DNA from: Roseicyclus salinarum | GTDB lineage: Bacteria > Pseudomonadota > Alphaproteobacteria > Rhodobacterales > Rhodobacteraceae | NCBI RefSeq assembly: GCF_029624655.1 | Contig: NZ_JARRSA010000020.1 | Coordinates: 1-64,000, forward strand | Length of the DNA: 64,000 nt | Direction: 5' to 3' | Shown: in pieces, positions 28,977-38,246 of the stretch | Layout of the letters: every line of letters starts with the position of its first letter | Numbering within the stretch: position 1 is the first letter of the stretch | Notes under the pieces: generated by a model | Told to the model about the DNA's origin: nothing | The model's input: the letters and a program-made list of their open reading frames with translations, nothing else | Databases searched by the model: none | Translations under genes and position numbers: made by a program

Positions 28977-29960
28977 ATGCCCGCCGATCCCGTGACCGAC
29001 ATGCCCCTCGGCGTCCTGCTTCTGGGCGGAAGCGGAACGGCTGGACAGGCCACGGCGCGCGCGCTGGTCGCTTCCGGTCACAGGGTGACATGCGTCCTGC
29101 GCGACCCGGCATCGGCGCGCGTGCTGCCCGCCGGCGTCACGACGATCGCGGCGGACGTCACCGACGCGGCCGCGTTGCACGGGATCATGAAGGATGCCGG
29201 CCTCGACGCCGTGGTCTCGTGCCTTGCGTCGCGCAGCGGATCGCCTCGGGACGCATGGACCATCGACCACGGCGCGCATGGCGGCGCGCTGGCGGCCGCG
29301 AAGGCCGCGGGCATCGGCCGGTTCGTCCTTCTGTCCGCGATCTGCGTGCAGAAGCCCCTTCTGGAATTCCAGCGCGCCAAGCTGGCCTTCGAGGCCGAGC
29401 TTCAGGCCTCGGGTCTGACATGGTCGATCGTCCGCCCCACCGCCTTCTTCAAGTCGCTCTCGGGCCAGATCGGCCGCCTGCGCGCTGGAAAGCCCTTTCT
29501 CCTCTTCGGCGACGGGACGCTGACCGCGTGCAAGCCGATCGGCGACGACGACCTCGGCCGGTTCGTCGCGGACTGCCTGACGGATCCCGAGCGCGAGCGG
29601 CGCGTCCTGCCCGTGGGCGGCCCCGGCCCCGCGCTGACGCCCCGCCAGCAGGGCGAGGCGCTGTTCGCCGCGCTGGGGCGCGCGCCGAAATTCCGGCAGG
29701 TCCCGGTGGCGCTGATGGACGCCATCATCGGGACGAGCGGCCTTCTGGGCCGGGTCAGCGCGACATGGGCAGACCGCGCCGAATTCGCGCGGATCGGGCG
29801 CTATTACGCGACGGAATCGATGCTGGTCTGGGACGCCGCCGCCGGCCGCTACGACGCCGACGCCACGCCCGAATTCGGGACCGAGACGCTGGCCGACCAT
29901 TACCGCAAGCTTGTCGCCGGGGGCGCGGATGCCGGCCTCGGCGATCATGCGGTGTTCTGA
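28977..29960 (+). CDS. bciA: divinyl (bacterio)chlorophyllide 8-vinyl reductase, BciA type
   Basis: The 327-residue NAD(P)-binding protein begins with the short-chain/atypical SDR motif LLLGGSGTAGQATARAL. It has features I associate with BciA and plant DVR: SVRDLs-like strands, QKPLLEFQRAKLAFEAEL, SIVRPTAFFKSLSGQI, the GKPFLLFGDGTLTACKPI segment, and PVGGPGPALTPRQQGE. BciA reduces the 8-vinyl group during (bacterio)chlorophyll synthesis using NADPH. No other photosynthesis gene lies in the window, as is common when bciA sits away from the photosynthesis cluster. If the organism is not phototrophic, the gene is a relic or has another role. Confidence 0.85.
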   Translation: MPADPVTDMPLGVLLLGGSGTAGQATARALVASGHRVTCVLRDPASARVLPAGVTTIAADVTDAAALHGIMKDAGLDAVVSCLASRSGSPRDAWTIDHGAHGGALAAAKAAGIGRFVLLSAICVQKPLLEFQRAKLAFEAELQASGLTWSIVRPTAFFKSLSGQIGRLRAGKPFLLFGDGTLTACKPIGDDDLGRFVADCLTDPERERRVLPVGGPGPALTPRQQGEALFAALGRAPKFRQVPVALMDAIIGTSGLLGRVSATWADRAEFARIGRYYATESMLVWDAAAGRYDADATPEFGTETLADHYRKLVAGGADAGLGDHAVF

Positions 29961-30034
29961 GGGCGTCGCCCCCTGCCGGCCGCGCCCGTTTCGCCATCCG
30001 CGATCGCGATGCCCGTGACCGGGGCGGCCGCGCC

Positions 30035-30640
30035 TCAGGCCAGCGTCACGCCCGCCGCACGCATTCCGTCACGCGCCGCGGCAAGCGATCCGTCGAGGTC
30101 GATGGCCCGCGACAGGTCCTCCCGCACGTCGGTCTCGAAGCCGAGCTTCGCGGCGTCCACGGCCGAGAAGTTCACGCAGAAGTCCGTGGCGAGGCCCACC
30201 AGCGTCAGACGCGAGATCCCCCGCGTGCGCAGGTAGCCTTCCAGTCCCGTGGGCGTCCTGCGGTCGTTCTCGAAGAAGGCGGAATAGCTGTCGATGTCGC
30301 GGCGGAACCCCTTGCGGATGATCAGGTCGGCGCGGTCCACGTTCAGACCGGCATGGAACGCGGCACCCGCGCTGCCCTGCACGCAATGGTCCGGCCAAAG
30401 CACCTGCGGGCCGTAGGGCATTTCCGTCATTTCCATCGGCGCGCGGCCCTCGTGCTGGCTGGCGAAGCTGGAATGGTTCGCGGGGTGCCAGTCCTGCGTC
30501 AGGATGACGGCAGGGAATTCCTCCATCAGCGCGTTGATGCCGGGCACGATCGCGTCGCCGCCGGGCACGGCAAGCGCGCCTCCGGGGCAGAAATCGTTCT
30601 GCACGTCGATGACGATAAGGGCGTGGGTCGCGTCGCGCAT
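30035..30640 (-). CDS. pncA: nicotinamidase
   Basis: PncA hydrolyses nicotinamide to nicotinate, feeding PncB. The 201-residue isochorismatase-like protein shows VIDVQNDFCPGGALAVPGGD (catalytic aspartate), the metal ligands in LTQDWHPANHSSFAS, the lysine region VDRADLIIRKGFRRDIDSYS and the catalytic cysteine in VGLATDFCVNFSAVDA. With pncB it makes up the Preiss-Handler salvage route in this neighbourhood. Full length; start ATG 30640. Confidence 0.95.
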   Translation of the reverse strand: MRDATHALIVIDVQNDFCPGGALAVPGGDAIVPGINALMEEFPAVILTQDWHPANHSSFASQHEGRAPMEMTEMPYGPQVLWPDHCVQGSAGAAFHAGLNVDRADLIIRKGFRRDIDSYSAFFENDRRTPTGLEGYLRTRGISRLTLVGLATDFCVNFSAVDAAKLGFETDVREDLSRAIDLDGSLAAARDGMRAAGVTLA

Positions 30641-30719
30641 GGGGGCCTCTCCGGTCGGGGCGTTGGCCGTGCAACCCTAAGTCTTGAGCGCCGCTGTGCA
30701 ACCTTGTAGGGCAAGGCCC

Positions 30720-31622
30720 ATGCTGATCGTGGCCGCCCTCTACAAGTTCACAAGGTTCGAAGACCCCGACGCGCTTCGCGCACCGCTGAAGGCCGCCTGC
30801 GAGGCGGGCGGTGTCAGGGGCTCGCTTCTGCTCGCGTCCGAGGGGATCAACGGCACCATCGCGGGGCCGCGCGACGGCATCGATGCGGCGCTCGCGCATA
30901 TCCGGGGGCTGCCGGGCTGCGCCGACCTCGAGTGGAAGGAATCGACCGCCGACGAGATGCCGTTCGGCCGGATGAAGGTGCGCCTGAAGCGCGAAATCGT
31001 GACGATGGGCGTGCCCGGCACCGATCCGAACGACATCGTGGGCACCTATGTCCCCCCGGCGGAGTGGAACGACCTGATCTCGGCGCCCGATGTGGCCGTG
31101 ATCGACACGCGCAACGAATACGAGACGGCCATCGGCAGTTTCGAGGGCGCGATCGACCCCGGCACCGAAAGCTTCCGCGATTTTCCCGTATGGTGGGAGG
31201 CGAACCGCGACCGCTTCCACAACAAGCGCGTCGCGATGTTCTGCACCGGCGGCATCCGCTGCGAGAAATCGACCGCCTACCTGAAGTCGCAGGGCGTCGA
31301 GGAGGTCTATCACCTTCAGGGCGGCATCCTGAAATACCTCGAGGAGGTGCCGCAGGAGCGAAGCCTGTGGCGTGGCGGCTGCTTCGTCTTCGACGAGCGC
31401 GTGGCGGTGGGGCACGGACTGAGCGAACTTCCGTTCCTGCTGTGCCGGGCGTGCCGGAGGCCGCTGGCGCAAGGAGATACGCAGCGCCCCGAATACGAGG
31501 AGGGCGTCGCCTGCCACAGGTGCGCGCACGAATACACCGAGGGCGACCGCGCCCGGTTCCGCGAGCGGCAACGCCAGGTCGCGCTGGCCGAGCGGCGCGG
31601 ACTGGCGCATCTGGGCGGCTGA
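30720..31622 (+). CDS. trhO: tRNA uridine-34 hydroxylase TrhO (rhodanese family)
   Basis: The 300-residue protein starts at ATG 30720 ([19 protein letters not shown]). It has the N-terminal ferredoxin-like domain with [20 protein letters not shown], a rhodanese domain with active cysteine C175 in [16 protein letters not shown] and [13 protein letters not shown], and a C-terminal cysteine cluster CRACRRPL...CHRCAHEY that may bind zinc. TrhO (YceA) performs oxygen-dependent 5-hydroxylation of wobble uridine in tRNA. A TTG start 36 bases upstream is possible but less likely. Confidence 0.92.
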   Translation: MLIVAALYKFTRFEDPDALRAPLKAACEAGGVRGSLLLASEGINGTIAGPRDGIDAALAHIRGLPGCADLEWKESTADEMPFGRMKVRLKREIVTMGVPGTDPNDIVGTYVPPAEWNDLISAPDVAVIDTRNEYETAIGSFEGAIDPGTESFRDFPVWWEANRDRFHNKRVAMFCTGGIRCEKSTAYLKSQGVEEVYHLQGGILKYLEEVPQERSLWRGGCFVFDERVAVGHGLSELPFLLCRACRRPLAQGDTQRPEYEEGVACHRCAHEYTEGDRARFRERQRQVALAERRGLAHLGG

Positions 31623-31662
31623 ACGCCTTGCGCGCGCGGCTGGACGGGTTATCTCGCCTGCC

Positions 31663-32229
31663 ATGACACAGAACGCACTCGACACGCGCACCGGCCTTCC
31701 GGAACCCCTTCGCCTGCTGCTCGAGGCGCACCCGCGCGAATCGTGGCAGGCCCATCCGCAATTCCACGGCCTCGTCAGCTTCTGGCTGGAGCGGCACATG
31801 ATGTTCCGCCAGCTCATGGCGCACATGTCCCGCGACACAGAGGCGTTCCTTGACGGGAACCGCGACGCGCGGGCCTTTTCGCAGGGGATCGCGCGCTATG
31901 GCGGGCTGTTCGTGAACCAGCTTCACGGACACCACCAGATCGAGGATCACCATTACTTTCCCCTGCTCCGAAGCCGCGATGCGCGGATCGAACCGGGCTT
32001 CGACCTGCTCGACGCCGACCACCATGCGCTCGACGCGATCCTCGAGCGTTTCGTGCAGCAGGCGAACGCCGCGATCCAGGCGCGGGACGCCGCCGCGTCG
32101 CGGAACGCGGCGGGTGTCCTGCGGTCAGGCCTTGCGGATCTGGAGCGCCTGATAGGACGTCACCTCGAGGACGAGGAGGACCTGATCGTGCCGGTCATCC
32201 TCGCACATGGCGCCGACGGGCTCGCCTGA
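31663..32229 (+). CDS. hemerythrin-domain protein
   Basis: The 188-residue all-helical protein carries the spaced His/Glu ligands of a hemerythrin-like di-iron site: FWLERHMMFRQLMAHM, NQLHGHHQIEDHHYFPLL, DADHHALDAIL and GRHLEDEEDLIVPVIL. Such proteins sense or buffer O2, NO or iron. It follows trhO by 41 bp on the same strand, so a link with the oxygen-dependent TrhO reaction is possible but only inferred. A bidirectional terminator follows. Confidence 0.88.
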   Translation: MTQNALDTRTGLPEPLRLLLEAHPRESWQAHPQFHGLVSFWLERHMMFRQLMAHMSRDTEAFLDGNRDARAFSQGIARYGGLFVNQLHGHHQIEDHHYFPLLRSRDARIEPGFDLLDADHHALDAILERFVQQANAAIQARDAAASRNAAGVLRSGLADLERLIGRHLEDEEDLIVPVILAHGADGLA

Positions 32230-32258
32230 CGCCGGGCGTCCCGCCGCATGAACGAAAG

Positions 32259-32290
32259 AAGGCCCGGCCTCCACGAGGACGCCGGGCCTT
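32259..32290. terminator. bidirectional terminator hairpin
   Basis: AAGGCCCGGC (32259-32268) and GCCGGGCCTT (32281-32290) form a ten-pair stem with a 12-base loop between the convergent hemerythrin gene (+) and the gene ending at 32358 (-). T-rich sequence follows on the plus strand and A-rich sequence precedes it, so it can serve both directions. Confidence 0.8.
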
Positions 32291-32357
32291 GTCTTGATGA
32301 TTTCCAGCCGCCCCGAGCCCAGCCCAGAACGCGGAAGGTGATTGTTCCGGCGCAGCG

Positions 32358-33248
32358 TCAGGTCTCGTCGGCGGGCGCGTCCACAGGATCGGCGTTCGGA
32401 TCGCCCAGCCGGTCATACAGCCTGTTGCGAAGCTCTTCGCGCGCCTCGTCCGAAAGCTCGAAATTCGGGTTCGTGACCTCCGCAAGCGCCGCGTCCTCGG
32501 TCGCGAGCGCCTCCGAATATTCGCCGACCGCCGTTTCGAGTTCGTCCTCGGCGCCGCCGAGCTCGGTCTCGTAGACGCTGAGCTCGTCGGTATAGCCGAG
32601 GCGCTCCTGCTCCAGTTCGTCGAGCAGCGCGTCGTAATTCTCCGGCGCCGGGTCCAGCGCGTTGAGCTCCGTGATCCGCTGGTCGACGTCGGTGATCGAA
32701 GCCTCGATCGCATCTCGAAGCCTGCGGTCGGGATTTTCCAGAAGATACTCGGCGACCGCGTCCTCGAAGACCGTCTGCGCGTCGGTGATGCCCGTCTGCG
32801 CGGCGTCGGTCTCGGCCATCACCTCGTAGACGTCGCGCAGCCGGCCTATCATCGAGTTGTCGGAGGCGTTGGCGAAGGCTTGGGCACTGGCGTTCGATGC
32901 GTTGGCCCCGCCAAGCTCGCGCGCGATCCGGCCCTGCATGCCGCCCGCGCTGGCGTGCGCCGGCGGACCGGTCCGGCGCTGGGTTGCACTGGCTGCGTCG
33001 ATGTTGCGGCGTCCGCCCGCATTGGCGTGATCGGGCGGGCCGCCACGGCTGCCGCGCTCCTCGCCGCCACGATTGCCGCCGCCGTTTCCGCCGCCATTCC
33101 CGCCGCCGTTTCCGCCGCCGTTTCCGTTACCCCGGCCATCAGCCGCGGCCTGATCGAAGGGAATGACGCTCATCACGCTGGCAGGCGCAATGACAGGCAG
33201 CGCCGCGATGGCGATGGCCGCGATCCGCGTTGGCAATGTCTTGAACAT
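32358..33248 (-). CDS. exported Gly/Asn-rich protein with coiled-coil tail
   Basis: No family is recognised. The 296-residue product starts at ATG 33248 after GGAGA and has a hydrophobic N terminus (RIAAIAIAALPVIAPASVMS) that resembles a signal peptide. Residues 38-63 are a low-complexity stretch of repeated N-G-G-G units. After a basic/polar linker, residues from about 130 form acidic helices likely to make coiled coils (heptad-like DEVRELEQERLGYTDELS-type composition), ending in NADPVDAPADET. It may be a periplasmic or surface protein. The repeat could vary in copy number. Confidence 0.72.
   Translation of the reverse strand: MFKTLPTRIAAIAIAALPVIAPASVMSVIPFDQAAADGRGNGNGGGNGGGNGGGNGGGNRGGEERGSRGGPPDHANAGGRRNIDAASATQRRTGPPAHASAGGMQGRIARELGGANASNASAQAFANASDNSMIGRLRDVYEVMAETDAAQTGITDAQTVFEDAVAEYLLENPDRRLRDAIEASITDVDQRITELNALDPAPENYDALLDELEQERLGYTDELSVYETELGGAEDELETAVGEYSEALATEDAALAEVTNPNFELSDEAREELRNRLYDRLGDPNADPVDAPADET
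33071..33129. repeat. tandem 12-bp repeat encoding N-G-G-G
   Basis: About five imperfect copies of a unit close to GCCGCCGTTTCC (plus strand) lie in tandem inside the gene at 32358-33248, giving a run of Asn-Gly-Gly-Gly in its product. The in-frame length allows copy-number change without frameshift. Confidence 0.7.
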
Positions 33249-33458
33249 GGGGCCGTCTCCGATTGGTCTGATTTCGCGCATATAAAATGGGTCTTTGTGG
33301 CACAGCTAGGGCATTCGCGCCTCGTTTTCGCCATCGTCGCGCCGTCATGCTCGAACAGGCGAAACGCCGCCGTTTTCCCAAGGGCGGTCGGGCGGAATGG
33401 CGCACGTCATGTCCGCGCCCTATCCTGCCCGCTGCAGACGAAGGAGGGTCGAACCCGG

Positions 33459-34379
33459 ATGAAGATCAACGCCATCGCGCTCGCCACGGTCGCAAGCCTT
33501 GCCGCCGCCGCCCCGGCCCCGGCCGACGTGGGCGCGGCCGACATCGTGCCCGACGCCATGGTGCCGGGCATCGCCGCGTGCATGGAGGAGGCTGCCTCCG
33601 AAACCGCGGCGCTCGCCTGCCTCGAGGGCGAGGGCGTGCCGGATGCCGCAAGGGACTTCGCCTCGACCCTCACCGGCACCACGGCGCTCGGCGTTCCGGG
33701 CATCCTCGTGGAGGTGATCGAGCTCGGCCCCGTCGATCTTGCGCAGGCGGTCCTGCCCGCGCTTTCGACCGACGCGCCGCAGCCTGTCCTCGTCAACGGC
33801 GTTCGGGACGTCGCGCTCGCGCTCGAGCTTGCCTTCGCGGCGTCTCCGACCGAAACGCCTGGCACCCGCGCGATCCTGAACGCGCATCCGGACGCGACCG
33901 AGGCCAGCCGCGTCGAGATCCTCGCGCATCGGGTGATGCCAAGCGGGGCGCAGCGCTTCGTTCTGGGCGATCGCGTGACGGCCAGCTGCGCGACCTGCGA
34001 GGAGGTCGGCCTCTCGCTGACCTATCTCGACTTCGTGCGCGGCGCGCTGGTGAACGTGGACAGGCTGGGGTGGTTTCCGCCAGCTTCGCCTTCCGTGGAG
34101 ATCGCAGCACGGCTTGAGGCCGCCGACATATCGGTGGTCCAGGCCCGCCTGAACGCGCTCGGCTACGAGGCGGGGCCCGTGGACGGCGTCGCAGGGCGGC
34201 GCACGCTCGGCGCTTTCTATGCCCTCAAGCGGGACCATTGCCTGCCGGAGGATCCGAGGATCCGCCCGGTCATCCCGATCCTCGCGGCGCCGGAGGCCGC
34301 GCTTGCGGCGGCGCCCTGCGCGGCCGAGATCTTCGCCAGGCCGCCCGCGCAGGCCGAACCGATGCTGACCGCGCCCTGA
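33459..34379 (+). CDS. exported protein with C-terminal peptidoglycan-binding-like repeat
   Basis: The 306-residue protein begins at ATG 33459 after AAGGAGG with a signal peptide (MKINAIALATVASLAAAAPAPA). The middle part is unrecognised and has cysteine pairs (CMEEAASETAALACLE; ASCATCEEV). Near the C terminus, IS VVQARLNALGYEAGPVDG and VAGRRTLGAFYALKRDH follow the PG_binding_1 pattern (QxxLxxLGYxxGPxDGxxGxxT). It is therefore probably a periplasmic protein that contacts peptidoglycan. Divergent from the Gly-rich exported protein. Confidence 0.75.
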   Translation: MKINAIALATVASLAAAAPAPADVGAADIVPDAMVPGIAACMEEAASETAALACLEGEGVPDAARDFASTLTGTTALGVPGILVEVIELGPVDLAQAVLPALSTDAPQPVLVNGVRDVALALELAFAASPTETPGTRAILNAHPDATEASRVEILAHRVMPSGAQRFVLGDRVTASCATCEEVGLSLTYLDFVRGALVNVDRLGWFPPASPSVEIAARLEAADISVVQARLNALGYEAGPVDGVAGRRTLGAFYALKRDHCLPEDPRIRPVIPILAAPEAALAAAPCAAEIFARPPAQAEPMLTAP

Positions 34380-34380
34380 G

Positions 34381-34431
34381 CCGGACTGTGCCCCAGTCCG
34401 GGGCGCGGCACCGCCTCATCCCTGGCGGTGC
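34381..34431. terminator. paired hairpins at a convergent junction
   Basis: Stem 1 is CCGGACT/AGTCCGG (34381-34401). Stem 2 is GCACCGCC/GGCGGTGC (34408-34431), overlapping the 3' end of ppk2. Both are perfect but lack T tracts. They lie between two convergent stops and probably end or protect both transcripts. Confidence 0.5.
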
Positions 34432-35390
34432 GCCGGGTGAAGCGACGTGCCGAGGATATGGTCGGCGCGGTGGACCACATGCCCCGCCGACCCCACGATC
34501 AGCGGATCGGGCGGCGTCACGACCGTCTCGTCCTTGCCCGGATAATCCAGCGAGTTCAGGAAATGGCGCATGCAGTTCAGCCGCGCGCGTTTCTTGTCGT
34601 TGGACTTCACGATGGTCCACGGCGCATCGGCGGTGTCCGTGTAGAAGAACATCGCCTCCTTCGCCTCGGTGTAATCGTCCCACTTGTCGAGGCTGGCCTT
34701 GTCGATCGGCGACAGCTTCCACCGCTTGAGCGGATCGGTCTCGCGGGAGGCGAAGCGCCTGCGCTGCTCGGCCTGCGTCACCGAGAACCAGTACTTGTAA
34801 AGCCGCGTGCCGCTGCGCACGAGCATCCGTTCAAGCTCGGGGGTCTGGCGCATGAACTCGAGGTATTCGCTGGGCTCGCAGAACCCCATCACCCGCTCGA
34901 CGCCGGCGCGGTTGTACCACGAGCGGTCGTAGAAGACGATCTCGCCCACGGTGGGCAGCTCGGCGATGTAGCGCTGGAAGAACCACTGGCCCTTTTCCTC
35001 CCACGTCGGCTTGTTCAGGGCGACGACGCGGGCGGTTCGCGGGTTAAGATGTTCGGTGAAGCGCTTGATGGTGCCGCCCTTGCCGGCGGCATCGCGACCC
35101 TCGAAGAGGATGACGATCTTCTGCTCCGTCTCCTGCACCCAGAGCTGCACCTTGAGAAGCTCGGCCTGAAGCGCGGCCTTCTCCTTCTCGTAGGCGCGCC
35201 GGCCCATGTTGCGGCGATAGGGGTAGGCGCCGGTCTCGAAAAGCTCTTGCGGCGAAAGTGGGCGTCGGACGGTCCGTGGCGTCCGCCGCGCTGTGCCGCC
35301 GCCCTGGGCCTCGGCGTCCGGCACCGCCGCGCCAAGCGCGGGTGCGCTGTCTTCAGGGACCTCGGGGTCGAGCGTGGCGGCCTTGTCCAT
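34416..35390 (-). CDS. ppk2: polyphosphate kinase 2
   Basis: The 324-residue cytoplasmic enzyme transfers phosphate between polyphosphate and nucleoside di- or monophosphates. It has Walker A FEGRDAAGKGGTIKRF, the PPK2 lid region NKPTWEEKGQWFFQRYI, Walker B VFYDRSWYNRAGVERVM, and the C-terminal DDYTEAKEAMFFYTD and VKSNDKKRARLN. The first 70 residues are a disordered Ala/Pro/Glu-rich extension, so ATG 35390 is somewhat uncertain. It converges on the peptidoglycan-binding protein gene. Confidence 0.94.
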   Translation of the reverse strand: MDKAATLDPEVPEDSAPALGAAVPDAEAQGGGTARRTPRTVRRPLSPQELFETGAYPYRRNMGRRAYEKEKAALQAELLKVQLWVQETEQKIVILFEGRDAAGKGGTIKRFTEHLNPRTARVVALNKPTWEEKGQWFFQRYIAELPTVGEIVFYDRSWYNRAGVERVMGFCEPSEYLEFMRQTPELERMLVRSGTRLYKYWFSVTQAEQRRRFASRETDPLKRWKLSPIDKASLDKWDDYTEAKEAMFFYTDTADAPWTIVKSNDKKRARLNCMRHFLNSLDYPGKDETVVTPPDPLIVGSAGHVVHRADHILGTSLHPAHRQG

Positions 35391-35499
35391 GGGCGTGTCT
35401 CCGGGTCCCGTTGCGTCATCCCGATCATAGGACACCGGTGACGGCCGGAACCTTGATCCCAATCAAACCCGGTTCAGGGCGAAAGGCGGCGCCACGGGC

Positions 35500-36225
35500 T
35501 CAGCCGGGGGCGGGGTCGCTCCGATGCGCCGCGAAGACGCGATGCCGGATGGCGGGGCTCAGGCCGATCAGCAGGATCCCGATGGAGAACAGGCACCAGA
35601 TCGCGGGCATCTCGTTCGGGTTCGACGTGAGGTTGTATGCGACGAGCGGCCCGACGGCGAGATGGAACAGGACGAAGCGCCACGCGCCGTAGCACAGCGG
35701 CAGCAGGAACACCGCGAGGAAATACTCGGGAAACTGGAGCCATCCGCCAAGGAACCGCCCGGTCGGGGCGAGGATCCCGTTCAAGGGCAACTCCCACGCG
35801 ATGTGCCACTCGCCGGACGTCAGGCACAGCCTTTCGCTGCACATCGAGGTTCCCGGCACACAGGTCCCGAGACTTTCGAAGGGCAGGAGGCGGGCGGCGA
35901 TCAGGGCGGTCGCGAGGGCGGCGACAAGCACGACCCGGCGCTGCGTCCGCGCGGGAATCCGGCGCGGCGCGATCGCCATCGCGAAGGCGTTGATCACGAT
36001 CGGCTGAAGCGAGATGTGTATGTAGGACAGAAGCGTGACCGCCTCGTTGGAGGGCGTCCCGCAGGCATCCCTGACACCGTAACCCCAGAGCTGAAGCGCC
36101 TCCATCACGGCGAAGTAGCCAAGCGTCCCCGAAATGGCGAGCGGCTCTCCACGCCGCGCCGTGACCACCGTGGCCACGGCCCCGAGGCCCAGCATCGCAG
36201 TCGTGGCGGTCACTCCCCAGCACAT
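35500..36225 (-). CDS. DUF5765-type membrane protein
   Basis: The 241-residue protein begins MCWGVTATTAMLGLGAVATV at ATG 36225 and has about seven membrane helices. The segments GTLGYFAVMEALQLWGYGV and LLSYIHISLQPIVINAFAM resemble the DUF5765 family of proteobacterial membrane proteins, of unknown function. Four cysteines occur in one loop (CVPGTSMCSERLC), which is unusual for a membrane protein and could bind a metal or form disulfides. The preceding gene is separated by 178 bp. Confidence 0.78.
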   Translation of the reverse strand: MCWGVTATTAMLGLGAVATVVTARRGEPLAISGTLGYFAVMEALQLWGYGVRDACGTPSNEAVTLLSYIHISLQPIVINAFAMAIAPRRIPARTQRRVVLVAALATALIAARLLPFESLGTCVPGTSMCSERLCLTSGEWHIAWELPLNGILAPTGRFLGGWLQFPEYFLAVFLLPLCYGAWRFVLFHLAVGPLVAYNLTSNPNEMPAIWCLFSIGILLIGLSPAIRHRVFAAHRSDPAPG

Positions 36226-36403
36226 CCCGGCACACCTTCCCGACACTCGCGCGGCCGCCTGCCCCTGTCCGCGATGCAATCGGGCGCGGGCGCCTGCCGG
36301 ATCGACAATAGAGGCGGAAAGGCTGCCGTCACAACCATTGCAGGTCGCAACCGAAATTCCGCCGCGTGGGACCTCGGGAACGGCGCGTCATGCGCAGGCG
36401 CGT

Positions 36404-38065
36404 TCAGTCGTTCGTGCATCCCTGCTGGAAGCCGTTGTCGCAATGCGCCTGGAGGCGCTCGGTGTCCCGCTGGGTCCACCCCTCGGGGGCCGTCACCTCG
36501 ACCCAGGGGCCGATGTAGTCCCGGGCGTAGTAGGAATGCCCGTACCCCGGAGGCGCCGTCGTCGAGACCGCCATGTCGATGGCAAGCTGGAACTGCGTGA
36601 CGATAGGCAGGAACCGCAGGTTCGGCGAGACGCCGTGCCCAGGCGGCTCGGTCATCCAGACCGGCGGGCGCCAGACCGAAAACGGCTCGTAGAAGACGAT
36701 CGGATCGCTCGGATACTGAAGGAACATCAGGCGCATGTCGCCCCACGGCGCCCCTTGGGACCCGTCGGCCACGTGGGACGCGTATCGCACGAGCGAGCCG
36801 TCCCCGACCTCGGGCAGAACCCACGGACTGCCCTCGTTCCGCGCCCGCTGGACGTAGTTCCAGAAGGCCGACGGGAACGGCGGCCCGGCCCAGAACGCGC
36901 CGTCGATGCCGTCGTTGAGAAGCCTGAACAGGTTCGTGGCATGCATCGAGGACCACGCCCCGAGGCTGAGGCCGTGGATGTAGAGCCGGGGACGATCGTC
37001 CCGGGGCAGGGTCTTCCAGTAGTCGTGTATCGTGGCGATGGTCGCCGTCGCCTGCTCGAGGCCGGTCTGCGTCTCGAAGACCAGCGCCAGTGGCGACTGC
37101 ATGTAGGAATACTGCACCGCGACCGTCGCGATATCGCCGCCATGCATGTATTCGACCGGATCGTGCGACCCCGGATCGAGCCAGCCCGTGCCGGTCGGAC
37201 TGGCCACGATCAGCACCTCGCGCTCGAATGCGCCCAGCCGCAGCAGTTCCCCCAGCGCAAGCTGCGCACGGGCTTCGGGGGTCGCCGCGTTCGCGCGCCC
37301 GACGTAGACGCGGATCGGATCGAGCGCGGGCGCGCCGGTGAAGGCCGCAATCGCCCCGGCGTCGGGACCGGTCATCACGAAGTCGCGGCCGGGTTGACCC
37401 ATCGCACGCCACTCCACGAGGGATTGCGGGCTTCCCGGAAGCCGCGGATCGGTCGGGGCCGCAGGCGCGCGGTCGAAGAGGTCCTGGGCGGTTTCGTAGC
37501 TTTCGTCGAGCATCTCGAAGACGGTCGGGACCAGCCGGTCGCGCGTCAGCAGGAAGAGCAGAAGCGCGACCGCCACGAGGCCAAGCACGTTGGCCCGGCG
37601 CGGCGGCATCACGCGGTAGAGACCGGCACGCACCACCCGGAACAGAAGGGAGATGGCGACGCCGAACGCGTAGAGGATCGCGAAGACGGCAAGGACGATT
37701 ACGACGACCTGCACCCAGTGGACTTCCTCGGCGGGCTCGAGGCCCATGCGGATGCGCAGATCGGCCTGCCAGCGCACGCTCGCCACGGCCGACAGGGCCA
37801 GAACGCCAAGGACGATCGCGGCCGCCACGGCCGTCGCGGCCGTCGCCGCGCGACCGCGGAGACGGGGCATGTCCGCGACGTCCCACACCAGCTCGACGAT
37901 GCGCCCGCACAGGTAGCCAAGCGCCATCGAGAGCCCCCCGAGCGCCCCCTGCACGGCGGAACCGCGCGGGATCAGCGACGGCGAAAGCGACGCCGCGAGG
38001 AAGAAGACGCCCAGCAGGAGCGCGGGGATCGAGACTCTCGTCACCAGGGCATGGATGAACCGCAT
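36404..38065 (-). CDS. membrane-anchored alpha/beta hydrolase (Abhydrolase_9 type)
   Basis: The ~553-residue protein has four or five membrane helices in the first 190 residues and a long C-terminal hydrolase domain. The nucleophile elbow reads IHGLSLGAWSS; nearby motifs SPTGTGWLDPGSHDPVEYMHGG, GAFWAGPPFPS and VFYEPFSVWRPPVWM match the family typically annotated as Abhydrolase_9 with its N-terminal membrane domain. Substrate unknown (lipid or ester). Start ATG 38065 precedes the first helix. The next gene upstream is another alpha/beta hydrolase. Confidence 0.87.
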   Translation of the reverse strand: MRFIHALVTRVSIPALLLGVFFLAASLSPSLIPRGSAVQGALGGLSMALGYLCGRIVELVWDVADMPRLRGRAATAATAVAAAIVLGVLALSAVASVRWQADLRIRMGLEPAEEVHWVQVVVIVLAVFAILYAFGVAISLLFRVVRAGLYRVMPPRRANVLGLVAVALLLFLLTRDRLVPTVFEMLDESYETAQDLFDRAPAAPTDPRLPGSPQSLVEWRAMGQPGRDFVMTGPDAGAIAAFTGAPALDPIRVYVGRANAATPEARAQLALGELLRLGAFEREVLIVASPTGTGWLDPGSHDPVEYMHGGDIATVAVQYSYMQSPLALVFETQTGLEQATATIATIHDYWKTLPRDDRPRLYIHGLSLGAWSSMHATNLFRLLNDGIDGAFWAGPPFPSAFWNYVQRARNEGSPWVLPEVGDGSLVRYASHVADGSQGAPWGDMRLMFLQYPSDPIVFYEPFSVWRPPVWMTEPPGHGVSPNLRFLPIVTQFQLAIDMAVSTTAPPGYGHSYYARDYIGPWVEVTAPEGWTQRDTERLQAHCDNGFQQGCTND

Positions 38066-38246
38066 ACGCGCGCTCCTTCGGTCGACCGGCACGCCGCGGG
38101 CGAGGCGCGTCCGCCAGAGGCGCCGTCTCCGGGGCCGGGTTCCAGCTTGCCCGGAGCCTGCGCCTTCGCCAGCGCGCCGTGGTCCCGATCAGTGAATTCG
38201 CGCGGAAGTGTGACCTCGCTGCGATTGCCGCCCGCGCCCATCGCGG

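Noticed and set aside
33071-33129. CRISPR-like repeat array
   Set aside because: The repeats are 12 bp, contiguous without spacers, and lie in frame inside a protein gene.
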